Positions 36,108 through 45,172 of a stretch of DNA of 57,423 nucleotides are shown piece by piece. The translations under genes and the position numbers were made by a program. The stretch lies in the NCBI GenBank assembly GCA_002748455.1, contig PDSL01000021.1:1-57423 (forward strand). The letters are read 5' to 3'. The first letter of the stretch is position 1, and each line of letters begins with the position of its first letter. A model generated the notes under the pieces. It was not told the origin of the DNA. It saw nothing but the letters and a program-made list of their open reading frames with translations, and ran no database searches. Origin of the DNA: Ilumatobacter coccineus (GTDB taxonomy: Bacteria > Actinomycetota > Acidimicrobiia > Acidimicrobiales > Ilumatobacteraceae).

Positions 36108-39100
36108 ATGACCACGCTATTCCCCAGTTCCTTCTCTCTGCGCAGCTCTTGGCGCGTCCTTGTCGCGTCATCGGTACTCGCAGCAAGCATTGTTGTGTCG
36201 CCATTGGATACTCGCACCGCGGGAGCTGATCCTGGCGATCACAGCGACCTGAGTGAATCACCGGTGCCTCCGACCACAGTGCCTGAGCAGGATCCGGTTG
36301 ATGTTCCAACGACAACACTGTCGGCATCCACGATCCCCGAGCCAACAGTTCCAGACACTTCGGCTCCGGTGGCAACAAGTGTCCCGGATTCTACGGTGCC
36401 AAGGACGACCCTTCCTGAGACAACGGTGCCGCTGAACATGGCGGCGGCGGAGACCGTTCCTGAGACAACGGTGCCGCTGAACATGGCGGCGGCGGAGACC
36501 GTTCCTGAAACAACGGTGCCGGTTCCGGCTCCAGGGATGCCCCGTGAGTGTTCCTATATGACTCCCGAGGAGTTGGAGCACCATGACATTCTGTGTGAAC
36601 CGCTTAGGGCAGCGATGCGGAGCTCGGTCAACCCATCGGAAATTGACAATCCCCCGCTTGCTCCGTCATGCGCGATCGATGTGGTTTTGATCGTCGATGA
36701 GTCGGGATCGATGCGCGGGAACCAAGACAATGTGCGAAACGCACTTCGAGCCATTCTCGACAGCTTTAACAACACGGGGTCGAATATGGCCATCGTGCGA
36801 TTTGATTCGTACGCTCACCAGGTGAGCGGTTTCGTGCCAGTCGATGACTCGACCACCGCCGCAACCGGTGTGCTTGGCAGCTACATCGATGACTATGAAG
36901 TGCGCAACATGACGAACTGGGATGATGCTTTGCATGCTGCGCATACGATTTCACCCCCACCTGCCGACGGTGCTGTCGAGTTGACGATGATTATCACTGA
37001 CGGCAATCCCAACGCGCGTGAGAACCACAATCATCCGGGATATAACGCGGTTACTCCGGTCGGTCGGGCGATCAATGAGGCTGACCACATCAAGGGCCTC
37101 GGTAGCCACATGTTTGCTGTTGGTGTGGGCAATAACATCAGTGAGACCAATCTCCAGCGGATCACTGGCGACGTGAGGTTCCCCACAGCCGGCCAGACGT
37201 TTGGCAATTCCGACTACATGATCGAGCCCAACTTCGATGACCTTGAGACTTCGTTGCGCGCCGCTGTCTACGCTCAGTGCGCGCCTGAGGTGATCATCAA
37301 GAAGCGGGTCGATCTTGACGGTGACGGCACCTACGAAACGTCCAGTGGCAACCAGGTCAGCGGGTTTGAGTTCATCGGCACGATCTCTGGTGCAACAGAA
37401 AATGTTGATTGGACTCGCCCCGACGTTGCGGACAACACCTCGCCGGTCAGTGTCACCACCGGAACCTCGGGTTCAGCTCATTTTGAGTGGCGGTTTGGCT
37501 CGGAAGTCGACCCTCAACCTGGTTCGCTCACCATGGATGTGGTTGAAACACAGCGTCCCGGCTACACCTATCAGGGAGCTGAATGCACCATCAAAAACCT
37601 CATGCCCGACGGGAACCTTGACACCACAGTTGAATCGTTTGCTGCATCTGAGTCAGTCAGCTTTCTCGTTGAGCAGGGCACGATCGTCACCTGTGACTTC
37701 AACAACCGGGCCGAGACGGTCGTCGTGTTGCAAAAAGAGTGGGTTGATTCGATGGCCGGTGACACCGCTGTGTTAGCTATTGCCGAGTCAGGCGGGTTGA
37801 TGTCGTCGGATACGTCGACTGCTCCCGACGCTCCGAGTGTTGACTTGGGTGATCCCGATGCCGATCCGACCGATCTTGATCCTGACAACTCGGCTGAGTT
37901 GGTGGTGGCGACGGGGGCGTCGGTCACCTTGAGTGAAGCCTTGAGCGCAACAAGTCTGTATGACCGGGTGTTGACATGCGACAAGGGGTCGTTGGACTAC
38001 ACCGATGGGGAGACAACCGGGACGCTTGACACCAGCGGTCTGGGTGGTGAGACGGTTACCTGCACGTTCACCAACACACGTACCTCAGCCAGCTTGGACG
38101 TGGTTAAGGCGTGGGATAACGCCGTTGGTGGGGACCAGGCGACCCTGGTGGCCAACTACTCCAATGGGTCTACGAACCTGGATGTCACCGCACCCAACCA
38201 GGCATCGATGACCCTTGAGATCCTGTCGGGTGAGACGGTCACGGTGACCGAGCTGTTCAACTCTGCCAATGTCGGCAATTACGACATCTCCACGGTGTCG
38301 TGCGTTGATGATGCAGGAGACCCGGTCGGCACGGTGAATGTCACCAGCGGATCGTCGTTCACGTATCAGGTCCCCGCGGTCATCGCCAACGCGACATGCA
38401 CGGTGACCAATCGTCGTGACTCTGGCCCAGTCACGTTGCACAAAGCATGGGAGAATGCAGCGTCCGGCGATGCGGCTGAGCTCCACATCGATGTCGTTGG
38501 CGAGACATCGGCCAGCTCGACCGTGGCCGGTGATCCCAACCTGGATGACACCGCCAACCAGGCAACTGCCGACGTAAACGTTGGCGATTCGTTCACGATC
38601 TACGAAGACGTGACCGAAACAACCGGTGCCTATGGTACGACCTATCGTTGTGCGAGCCCCGATGGCACCAATGTGCAAGAAGGAGCTGTCACGCGTGTCG
38701 GTGATCGCGTGACCAGCGGCACTCTGACGATGCCTGATACCAAGGGGCTGGAGTGTGTGTTCACCAATAGTCGCCGGTCGGTGAGATTGAAGGTTGATAA
38801 GGAGTGGGTTGGCGCAGCGCTGGACGACACCGCGGCGATCACAGCGAGCGGTGAATCAGGGATTGCTGGTCCGAAGGTCTCGGTTGCTGATTCAGCAAAC
38901 GAGACCGACAGCGTTGTGGTGGCCTTGACGGTGTTTGCTGGCGAGACCGGGGTGAGTGTGGCCGAGACACTTGGAGCAGCGAACGCTGCGGCGTATTCGA
39001 CGACCTTGAGCTGTCCGGGGGTGGACAATCTGGTGTGGAGCGCGGCCGACCTGGAGGGAACCTTTGATATTCCCAAGGATGTCACCGATGATCTGACGTG

Positions 39101-42100
39101 TACCTTGATCAATACCGCTCAGCGGGGCACGATCGTGATCAAAAAGACCGTTGTTGGCAGCGGTGGCGATTTCACCTTCGATTCGGATTGGAACGATTCC
39201 GGTGGTGCTGTGGTGAGTCAGTTTGTGCTGTCACCTGGTGATGACAGCACCGTGAGCCAGACCTGGACCGATGTGCTGGCCGGTTCCTATGAGGTCAGCG
39301 AAAGAGTCAGTGCAGCCTATGGCCAGACGGTGACCTGTTCCGAATCCGGAGCAACCGTTGATCACGGTTCATCTGCTGCGGGCTTGACCGGTTCGATCGA
39401 TCTTGATCCTGGCGAGACGGTCACCTGTACCTACACCAATGTTGAGCAGGCGCATATCGTCGTGGTGAAAGACGCCCAGCCCAATAGCGGTCAAGCTTTC
39501 GACTACTCGCTGAGCGGTGGGGACCTGAATGAAACCTTCAGCCTGGTCGATGACAGCGCGGTGCCAGCGACCAATACCTGGCAGGCAACAGTGTCGCCAG
39601 GGGTGGCATACACCCTGGTTGAAGAGCTCGTGGACGATTGGGATCTCGACAGCGTGACCTGCACGAACGGTGTCGCAACGACACCGGTGCAGCAGGCCGA
39701 TGCCGAAGGTGTGAGCTTTACTCCGACTCCTGGTCAAACGGTGGTCTGCACCTTTGTGAACAAGGCCGTCGGATCTGGGCTCTCCGTGACCAAGAAGGTG
39801 GCCGATGTGGCTGCTGACTATGACTGGAGTTTTGAGATCTCGTTGACACCCGATCCGTCGGGTGCATCGCCGGTGAATGTCTCGGGCACTGGGCCGGGCA
39901 GTGATGCAGCGACCTTTGGCGGATTGGTGCTGAATCAGCAGTACACGATCGCTGAGGTTGATCCCGGTGATGGCTGGTCGGCATCGGAGATGATGTGTAC
40001 CGCTGAAGGTGCCGCTCACGCCGACGAAGATCCCATCGCCGACGGTTATCAGATCACGATCACCCAACCGGCGATGAGGATCGAGTGCGAACTCACCAAC
40101 CAGGCATCGGATGGGTCGATCAAGGTCACCAAGTCGGTGAAGAACCACAGTGGTGATTGGTCGTTCGACTTCACCCTGTCCGATGATGATGCAGCGACAG
40201 CTGATCAGACATTCACGCTCGATCAGGACAACACGGTGTATGAGTTTGATCGATTGGTGTCAGGTGAGTCATACACCTTGACCGAGACGGTTCCTGATGG
40301 GTGGTCGTCATCGATGACCTGCACGGTGACCTCGGCTGGAGGTGGCGTCACCACCTCGGCGGGTCCGTGGACGATCGAGCCGGGTGACTCGATCGAGTGT
40401 GATGTGGTCAATGAGCGTAAGACCGCAACGATGACGGTTGCCAAGGTGTGGCTGAACGCGGCTCATGGTGATGGTGCGACTCTGACGGCGGTGTCGGAGA
40501 CGGGGACACATACGTATCTTGATTCGTCGCCGGCAGGTGCGGCGGATTCGATGAGTTTTGTGGTGCGAGCTGGTGAGACGGTGTCGTTGTCCGAAGTGTT
40601 GCCTGGTTCGAACGCGGGGTCGTATGCGGCGACAGCGTTGACCTGTGTCGGCGATACCGGCACCTTGACGTGGACGTTGGGTGAGTTGGAAGCTGACTAT
40701 GAAGTCACCGATGATCCCCAAGACATCACCTGCACCTGGACCAACACCCGGAACATGTTCCCGGTTGCGCTGGCCAAGACCTGGAATGATCCAGCATCAA
40801 CCGATGATGTAACCCTGACAGCAGTGGGAGCTGAGTCGGCTGTGGGGATCGACCTCAGTGTCTATGACGGCACTAACGCAGTATCAGGAACCACCGAATT
40901 CTGGGCTGGTGAGACGATCGATCTCGTCGAGACCTTGGCTGCGGGGAATCTAGCCAACTACACCACATCCTTGGAGTGCCGGGCTGCGAGCGGTGCCACC
41001 ATCGGCGATCCGATCGGCGTGTTGTCATATGTCCCTGGTGAACTCACCGGCAAGTTGGCTCTGCCGAAGGAACTGCCCACCGGCTATGACCGTGTGGTGT
41101 GCACCTGGACCAATGTTCGCGATGTCAACCAGGCGAGCTTGACCAAGCGGTGGGTTGGTGCTCTGGCCGGGGACCAGGTTGATCTCTCGCTGAGTACCGA
41201 TGGTCACAGCGCGACATCGAGCTCAGCTGCTGATGGAAATGCTGAGTTCATCGACACTGCCCACACCGCATCATTGAGTGTTGGCGGTGGTGAGACGGTG
41301 AGCTTTGGCGAAACCGTGGACCCCAATAATGCAGCGTCCTACACCACCACCTGGGAGTGTTCGTCGGACGCGTGGCCAGCTCCGATCACCGGAACGGGGT
41401 TGACCGGTGATGTGGTGATGCCTGCATCAGCGTCGGTCGCCTGTGTGATCACCAATACTGCGACGACCACGACCTTGCATGTCGACAAGGTATGGATCAA
41501 CGCTGTGGCTGGTGACACCGCCAAGATCACCGTGGATGGCACCAAGGTGGCAGTTGGTCCAGCGACTGCCACTGCCGATAGCGACAATCTTGCAGCGCCA
41601 GGTGAAACCGACACCGATGTGGTGACGGTGGCGATCACCTCGGGCGAAACCGGCATCGCGGTCAGCGAAACGGTGAATTCGGCCGCAGCAATCTATGACC
41701 AGGTGTTGTCGTGCACTGGAGTTGACAATTTTGATTCAGCGACAGGCACCTTCGACATTCCCAAGAATCCCACGACTGAACCTCGGTGCACCCTGACCAA
41801 TACGGCCCAGCGCGGCACGATCGTGGTGGTCAAGACCGTTGATGGCGCTGGCGGAGACTTCACGTTCGATTCGGATTGGAACGATTCCAGCGGCACCGCA
41901 GTGGATCAGTTTGTGCTCTCGCCGCCCGATGCTGGCACCGTCAACCAGACCTGGACCGATGTGTTGGTTGGACAGTATTCGGTGAGTGAGCTGACCAACG
42001 CGGCCTATGACCAGACGGTGACCTGCTCCGAATCCGGAGCGACCGTTGATCATGGTTCATCGGTATCCGGGGTGACCGGGTCGATCGATCTTGATCCTGG

Positions 42101-44003
42101 TGAAACGGTGACGTGTGCATACACCAATACCGAGCGGGCAACACTGGTGGTGATCAAGGATGCCCAGCCTGATGATGGTCAGGCGTTTGAGTATTCCTTG
42201 ACCGGTGGAACGGTAAACGAAACCTTCAGCCTGACCGATGATGGTGTAGCACCGGTGACCAATACGTGGTCGACCACGGTGTCTCCTGATCTGGAGTACA
42301 CCCTGGTCGAGGGCTTGACAGCGCACTGGACACTCGAGTCGGTGTCGTGCGACTCCTCGACCACACCGGTACAAGAGATCGGTGCTGAGGGCATCAGCCT
42401 TACCCCCGATGCTGGTCAGACGGTCACGTGTACCTTTGTCAATGACGCTGATGAGTCGGAGCTGAAGGTGACGAAGTCGGTGGCCCATGTGGCTGCTGAC
42501 TATGGCTGGAGTTTCGAGATCTCGTTAACGCCTGATCCGTCGGGTGCATCTCCGGTGACTGTCTCGGGCACTGGGCCGAGTAGCGACACAGCGACCTTCG
42601 GCGGATTGGTGCTCAATCAGGAGTACACGATCGCTGAAGTTGATCCCGGTGATGGCTGGTCGGCATCGGAGATGATGTGCACCGTTCAGGGCGCCGCTCA
42701 CGCCGATGAAGATCCAACGCTGGATGGGTATCAGATCACCATCGCTGAAGCGGCTTCCACGATTGAGTGTGAGCTGACCAATACCGCTACATCGGGTCAG
42801 TTGGAACTCACCAAGTCGGTGGTCGATGTGGCCGATGATCTTGACTGGTCATTCGCGTTCGAATGGGCGATTGGTGATCCGGTGACGTCGACGGCAGCGT
42901 TCAGTGTGGACAAGGCTCAACCGACCCACACGGTGACAGATCTGTTGCCTGGTGAGACCTACACCTTGAGTGAGGTGGTCCCCGCGGGATGGACCGTTGA
43001 TATGGCCTGCACGGTGACCTCAGCTGATGGGATGACAGCAACCTCGTCTGGGCCGTGGACGATCCAACCGGGCGACTCGATCGATTGCGATGTCACCAAT
43101 ACGGCTGATCTCGGAGCGGTCACGGTCACCAAGTCGGTGGTCGGCGACAATCAGCAGCCGTGGGAGTTCAGCTTCACGATCGATCCCGCCCCTGTCGGCG
43201 GTGAAGCCACCCAGACGATCAGTGGCACCGGTCCCGCGACCGAAGAGATCCGGTGGAACGGTCTTGTTCCCGGTGTGGAGTACACGATCAGCGAGGCTGA
43301 TGCCGGGACCCGGTGGGTGTCAACCGATGAGGGATGTGTGGTCGTGCCGGTTGACGGTGGAGCTCCACGGTCGATCGATCAGGCTGGTGACGGGTTTATC
43401 GTTGCTCCTGGTGACCGAATCGACTGTGGGTTCACCAATACAGCTCGCGGTGATGTGGCCGTCGACAAGTCGGTGGCCCAGGTGGCCACGCTGAGTGACG
43501 GCAAGGTCAAGATTGTCTACACGATCGTTGTCACTAACAACTCGACGTTTAGCGAGCCGTATGAGCTCGGTGACACCCTGCAGTTTGGTGCTGGGATCAT
43601 GGTGACCTCGGCCCAGGCCACCTCCACCGATGCCGCGGTCAATCCAACGTGGGATGGGGTTGGCAACACTCAGGTGACTGCCGGCGAACAGGTGCTTGCA
43701 CCTGGTGCCGCCCATACCTTCACGGTTGTGGTCGAAGCGGTCGTCGCGGCGACCTCTACTGCTGAGAGCCGCAACTGTGTCGTGTCGGTTGGCGAAACCG
43801 GGACTGGTCTGTTGAACAGTGCCCAGGTCGCCTATGACAACGGCTCCACGAGCGACGACGCTTGTGGTGAGTCGCCACCTCCGCCTCGTGTCTTGCCAAG
43901 AACTGGGTCGGAGACCGCGCCCCTTCTCGGGATCGGCCTAGCCGCCATGCTGGCCGGTTGGTTCTTGATCCTGATCTCTCGTCGTCGCCGTCGAGAGGCT
44001 TGA
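36108..44003 (+). CDS. giant LPXTG-anchored surface protein D: VWA plus about 18 Cna-B-like modules
   Basis: A 2631-residue intact paralogue. Signal peptide (about residues 15-40), a stalk with a 15-residue repeat, and a VWA domain with DESGS at 197-201 are followed by a DLDGDGTYET module, about 17 further modules, and a terminal DUF11-like module. LPRTG is at 2596-2600, followed by a hydrophobic helix and SRRRRREA. The second module lacks the insert, as in C. The last third repeats the order seen at the ends of B and C (TLHVDKVW, then RGTIVV, KDAQP, VTKSV and so on), so the anchor-proximal stalk is shared. The modules carry two cysteines and the Lys...Glu...Asn pattern of Cna B domains, which form a Lys-Asn isopeptide bond. 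No pilin motif (YPKN-like) was found. Confidence 0.9.
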   Translation: MTTLFPSSFSLRSSWRVLVASSVLAASIVVSPLDTRTAGADPGDHSDLSESPVPPTTVPEQDPVDVPTTTLSASTIPEPTVPDTSAPVATSVPDSTVPRTTLPETTVPLNMAAAETVPETTVPLNMAAAETVPETTVPVPAPGMPRECSYMTPEELEHHDILCEPLRAAMRSSVNPSEIDNPPLAPSCAIDVVLIVDESGSMRGNQDNVRNALRAILDSFNNTGSNMAIVRFDSYAHQVSGFVPVDDSTTAATGVLGSYIDDYEVRNMTNWDDALHAAHTISPPPADGAVELTMIITDGNPNARENHNHPGYNAVTPVGRAINEADHIKGLGSHMFAVGVGNNISETNLQRITGDVRFPTAGQTFGNSDYMIEPNFDDLETSLRAAVYAQCAPEVIIKKRVDLDGDGTYETSSGNQVSGFEFIGTISGATENVDWTRPDVADNTSPVSVTTGTSGSAHFEWRFGSEVDPQPGSLTMDVVETQRPGYTYQGAECTIKNLMPDGNLDTTVESFAASESVSFLVEQGTIVTCDFNNRAETVVVLQKEWVDSMAGDTAVLAIAESGGLMSSDTSTAPDAPSVDLGDPDADPTDLDPDNSAELVVATGASVTLSEALSATSLYDRVLTCDKGSLDYTDGETTGTLDTSGLGGETVTCTFTNTRTSASLDVVKAWDNAVGGDQATLVANYSNGSTNLDVTAPNQASMTLEILSGETVTVTELFNSANVGNYDISTVSCVDDAGDPVGTVNVTSGSSFTYQVPAVIANATCTVTNRRDSGPVTLHKAWENAASGDAAELHIDVVGETSASSTVAGDPNLDDTANQATADVNVGDSFTIYEDVTETTGAYGTTYRCASPDGTNVQEGAVTRVGDRVTSGTLTMPDTKGLECVFTNSRRSVRLKVDKEWVGAALDDTAAITASGESGIAGPKVSVADSANETDSVVVALTVFAGETGVSVAETLGAANAAAYSTTLSCPGVDNLVWSAADLEGTFDIPKDVTDDLTCTLINTAQRGTIVIKKTVVGSGGDFTFDSDWNDSGGAVVSQFVLSPGDDSTVSQTWTDVLAGSYEVSERVSAAYGQTVTCSESGATVDHGSSAAGLTGSIDLDPGETVTCTYTNVEQAHIVVVKDAQPNSGQAFDYSLSGGDLNETFSLVDDSAVPATNTWQATVSPGVAYTLVEELVDDWDLDSVTCTNGVATTPVQQADAEGVSFTPTPGQTVVCTFVNKAVGSGLSVTKKVADVAADYDWSFEISLTPDPSGASPVNVSGTGPGSDAATFGGLVLNQQYTIAEVDPGDGWSASEMMCTAEGAAHADEDPIADGYQITITQPAMRIECELTNQASDGSIKVTKSVKNHSGDWSFDFTLSDDDAATADQTFTLDQDNTVYEFDRLVSGESYTLTETVPDGWSSSMTCTVTSAGGGVTTSAGPWTIEPGDSIECDVVNERKTATMTVAKVWLNAAHGDGATLTAVSETGTHTYLDSSPAGAADSMSFVVRAGETVSLSEVLPGSNAGSYAATALTCVGDTGTLTWTLGELEADYEVTDDPQDITCTWTNTRNMFPVALAKTWNDPASTDDVTLTAVGAESAVGIDLSVYDGTNAVSGTTEFWAGETIDLVETLAAGNLANYTTSLECRAASGATIGDPIGVLSYVPGELTGKLALPKELPTGYDRVVCTWTNVRDVNQASLTKRWVGALAGDQVDLSLSTDGHSATSSSAADGNAEFIDTAHTASLSVGGGETVSFGETVDPNNAASYTTTWECSSDAWPAPITGTGLTGDVVMPASASVACVITNTATTTTLHVDKVWINAVAGDTAKITVDGTKVAVGPATATADSDNLAAPGETDTDVVTVAITSGETGIAVSETVNSAAAIYDQVLSCTGVDNFDSATGTFDIPKNPTTEPRCTLTNTAQRGTIVVVKTVDGAGGDFTFDSDWNDSSGTAVDQFVLSPPDAGTVNQTWTDVLVGQYSVSELTNAAYDQTVTCSESGATVDHGSSVSGVTGSIDLDPGETVTCAYTNTERATLVVIKDAQPDDGQAFEYSLTGGTVNETFSLTDDGVAPVTNTWSTTVSPDLEYTLVEGLTAHWTLESVSCDSSTTPVQEIGAEGISLTPDAGQTVTCTFVNDADESELKVTKSVAHVAADYGWSFEISLTPDPSGASPVTVSGTGPSSDTATFGGLVLNQEYTIAEVDPGDGWSASEMMCTVQGAAHADEDPTLDGYQITIAEAASTIECELTNTATSGQLELTKSVVDVADDLDWSFAFEWAIGDPVTSTAAFSVDKAQPTHTVTDLLPGETYTLSEVVPAGWTVDMACTVTSADGMTATSSGPWTIQPGDSIDCDVTNTADLGAVTVTKSVVGDNQQPWEFSFTIDPAPVGGEATQTISGTGPATEEIRWNGLVPGVEYTISEADAGTRWVSTDEGCVVVPVDGGAPRSIDQAGDGFIVAPGDRIDCGFTNTARGDVAVDKSVAQVATLSDGKVKIVYTIVVTNNSTFSEPYELGDTLQFGAGIMVTSAQATSTDAAVNPTWDGVGNTQVTAGEQVLAPGAAHTFTVVVEAVVAATSTAESRNCVVSVGETGTGLLNSAQVAYDNGSTSDDACGESPPPPRVLPRTGSETAPLLGIGLAAMLAGWFLILISRRRRREA
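36414..36518 (+). repeat. 45-bp tandem repeat coding PETTVPLNMAAAETV
   Basis: Two identical 45-nt units (36414-36458, 36459-36503) and a partial third lie in the stalk of surface protein D before the VWA domain. Confidence 0.85.
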
Positions 44004-44009
44004 GCTCGA

Positions 44010-44043
44010 TGGTGTGCCGGGCGGTCTACCGCTCGGCACACCA
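44010..44043 (+). terminator. terminator after surface protein D
   Basis: TGGTGTGCCG pairs with CGGCACACCA, and the loop contains a further GCGGT / ACCGC stem, giving a nearly continuous 15-bp hairpin 6 nt after the stop codon. No T-run. Confidence 0.7.
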
Positions 44044-44079
44044 GGGTGACCGCGGTTGTGTTGGTTGTGGAGCGGGCCT

Positions 44080-44127
44080 GGCCTACCTATGTTGATGGTG
44101 AACGCAACGTAGGTAACTAGGTAGGCC
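44080..44127. promoter_or_regulatory. overlapping inverted repeats upstream of the ABC exporter
   Basis: GGCCTACCTA (44080-44089) pairs perfectly with TAGGTAGGCC (44118-44127). Alternatively TACCTATGTTG (44084-44094) pairs with CAACGTAGGTA (44105-44115) with one mismatch. The two pairings share the 5' arm and exclude each other. It lies about 130 nt before the ATPase start. It may be an operator (TAGGTA occurs twice as a direct repeat) or an RNA switch between two hairpins. Confidence 0.5.
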
Positions 44128-44254
44128 TTATGCGCGCCAGTCATGGTTGTTTGGTGTTGACCAAGGTGATGGCCAGCTCACACAACGGTTGGCTGTTGGG
44201 TGTTTGGCACACCGCTGTTGCTGCAAACGCCGCCGTACAACCCGAGGAGCTCCC

Positions 44255-45172
44255 ATGACATCACCGCTGATCGACATCCAAGGCCTGGAAAAGCGATTCG
44301 GTTCGTTCACAGCGCTTGACGGTCTCAACCTCCAGGTTAACGCCGGTGAAGTCCATGGATTCTTGGGTCCCAACGGATCAGGAAAGTCGACCACCATCAG
44401 GGTGATCCTCGGTCTCTTGGCCTCCGACGGTGGCACGATCCGCCTGTTCGGACGCGATCCGTGGGTCGATGCGGTCGAGCTTCACCGTCGCTTGGCCTAT
44501 GTGCCCGGCGATGTGACTCTGTGGCCCAATCTGTCGGGCAATCAGTGTCTCGACATCCTGTCTCAAGCTCAGGGATCGCCCAACCCAACGCGGCGAGCGG
44601 AGTTGGTCGACCGGTTCGATCTCGACCCGACCAAGAAGGCGCGTGACTATTCCAAGGGGAATCGTCAAAAGGTGTCCCTGATCTCGGCACTGGCATCGGA
44701 TGCTGAGCTTCTGATCCTCGATGAGCCGACCTCGGGGCTTGACCCTCTGATGGAACAGGTCTTTGTGGAAAGCGTGCGTGAGCGGGTCGTCGATGGCACG
44801 ACGGTCTTGTTGTCCAGCCATATTCTCGCCGAAGTCGAAGCCTTGGCCGATCGGGTCAGCATTATCCGAGCTGGACGTACTGTGTCGTCGGGAACCCTCG
44901 ATGAGATGAGGCGTCATACCCATACCGATATTCACGCGTCGACTGACGGTCGTCCCGAAGGCCTCGACACGCTCGCCGGTGTGGGCGGACTCCATATCGC
45001 CCCGATCGATGGGCACTATGAGGTGCGATGCTCAGCTGAACCCGATGCTGTCAGCGGGGTACTGAGAAGCCTCAACCAGGCGGGCATCGTGAGGATCACG
45101 GCCACCCCGCCCAGCCTTGATGAGCTCTTCTTGGAGAGCTATGCCACCGAACGTGGCGAGGTGGCATCGTGA
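44255..45172 (+). CDS. ABC-2 type exporter, ATP-binding protein
   Basis: The 305-residue ATPase powers export by the adjacent permease. Walker A is GPNGSGKST (residues 38-46), the signature is the variant YSKGNRQKV, and Walker B is LLILDEPTSGLDP; a C-terminal extension of about 90 residues follows the core, as in drug-exporter ATPases. I use the ATG at 44255, preceded by GAGGAG, and not the longer frame from 44147, whose extra 36 codons show no family similarity. The stop overlaps the permease GTG (GTGA), so the two are translationally coupled. The substrate is unknown; polyketide or peptide exporters are common in this family. Confidence 0.92.
   Translation: MTSPLIDIQGLEKRFGSFTALDGLNLQVNAGEVHGFLGPNGSGKSTTIRVILGLLASDGGTIRLFGRDPWVDAVELHRRLAYVPGDVTLWPNLSGNQCLDILSQAQGSPNPTRRAELVDRFDLDPTKKARDYSKGNRQKVSLISALASDAELLILDEPTSGLDPLMEQVFVESVRERVVDGTTVLLSSHILAEVEALADRVSIIRAGRTVSSGTLDEMRRHTHTDIHASTDGRPEGLDTLAGVGGLHIAPIDGHYEVRCSAEPDAVSGVLRSLNQAGIVRITATPPSLDELFLESYATERGEVAS

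Noticed and set aside
8583-44003. Surface proteins as major pilins of a sortase-assembled pilus
   Set aside because: No YPKN-like pilin motif and no adjacent pilus sortase were found; size and VWA head fit long monomeric adhesins or tip proteins better.
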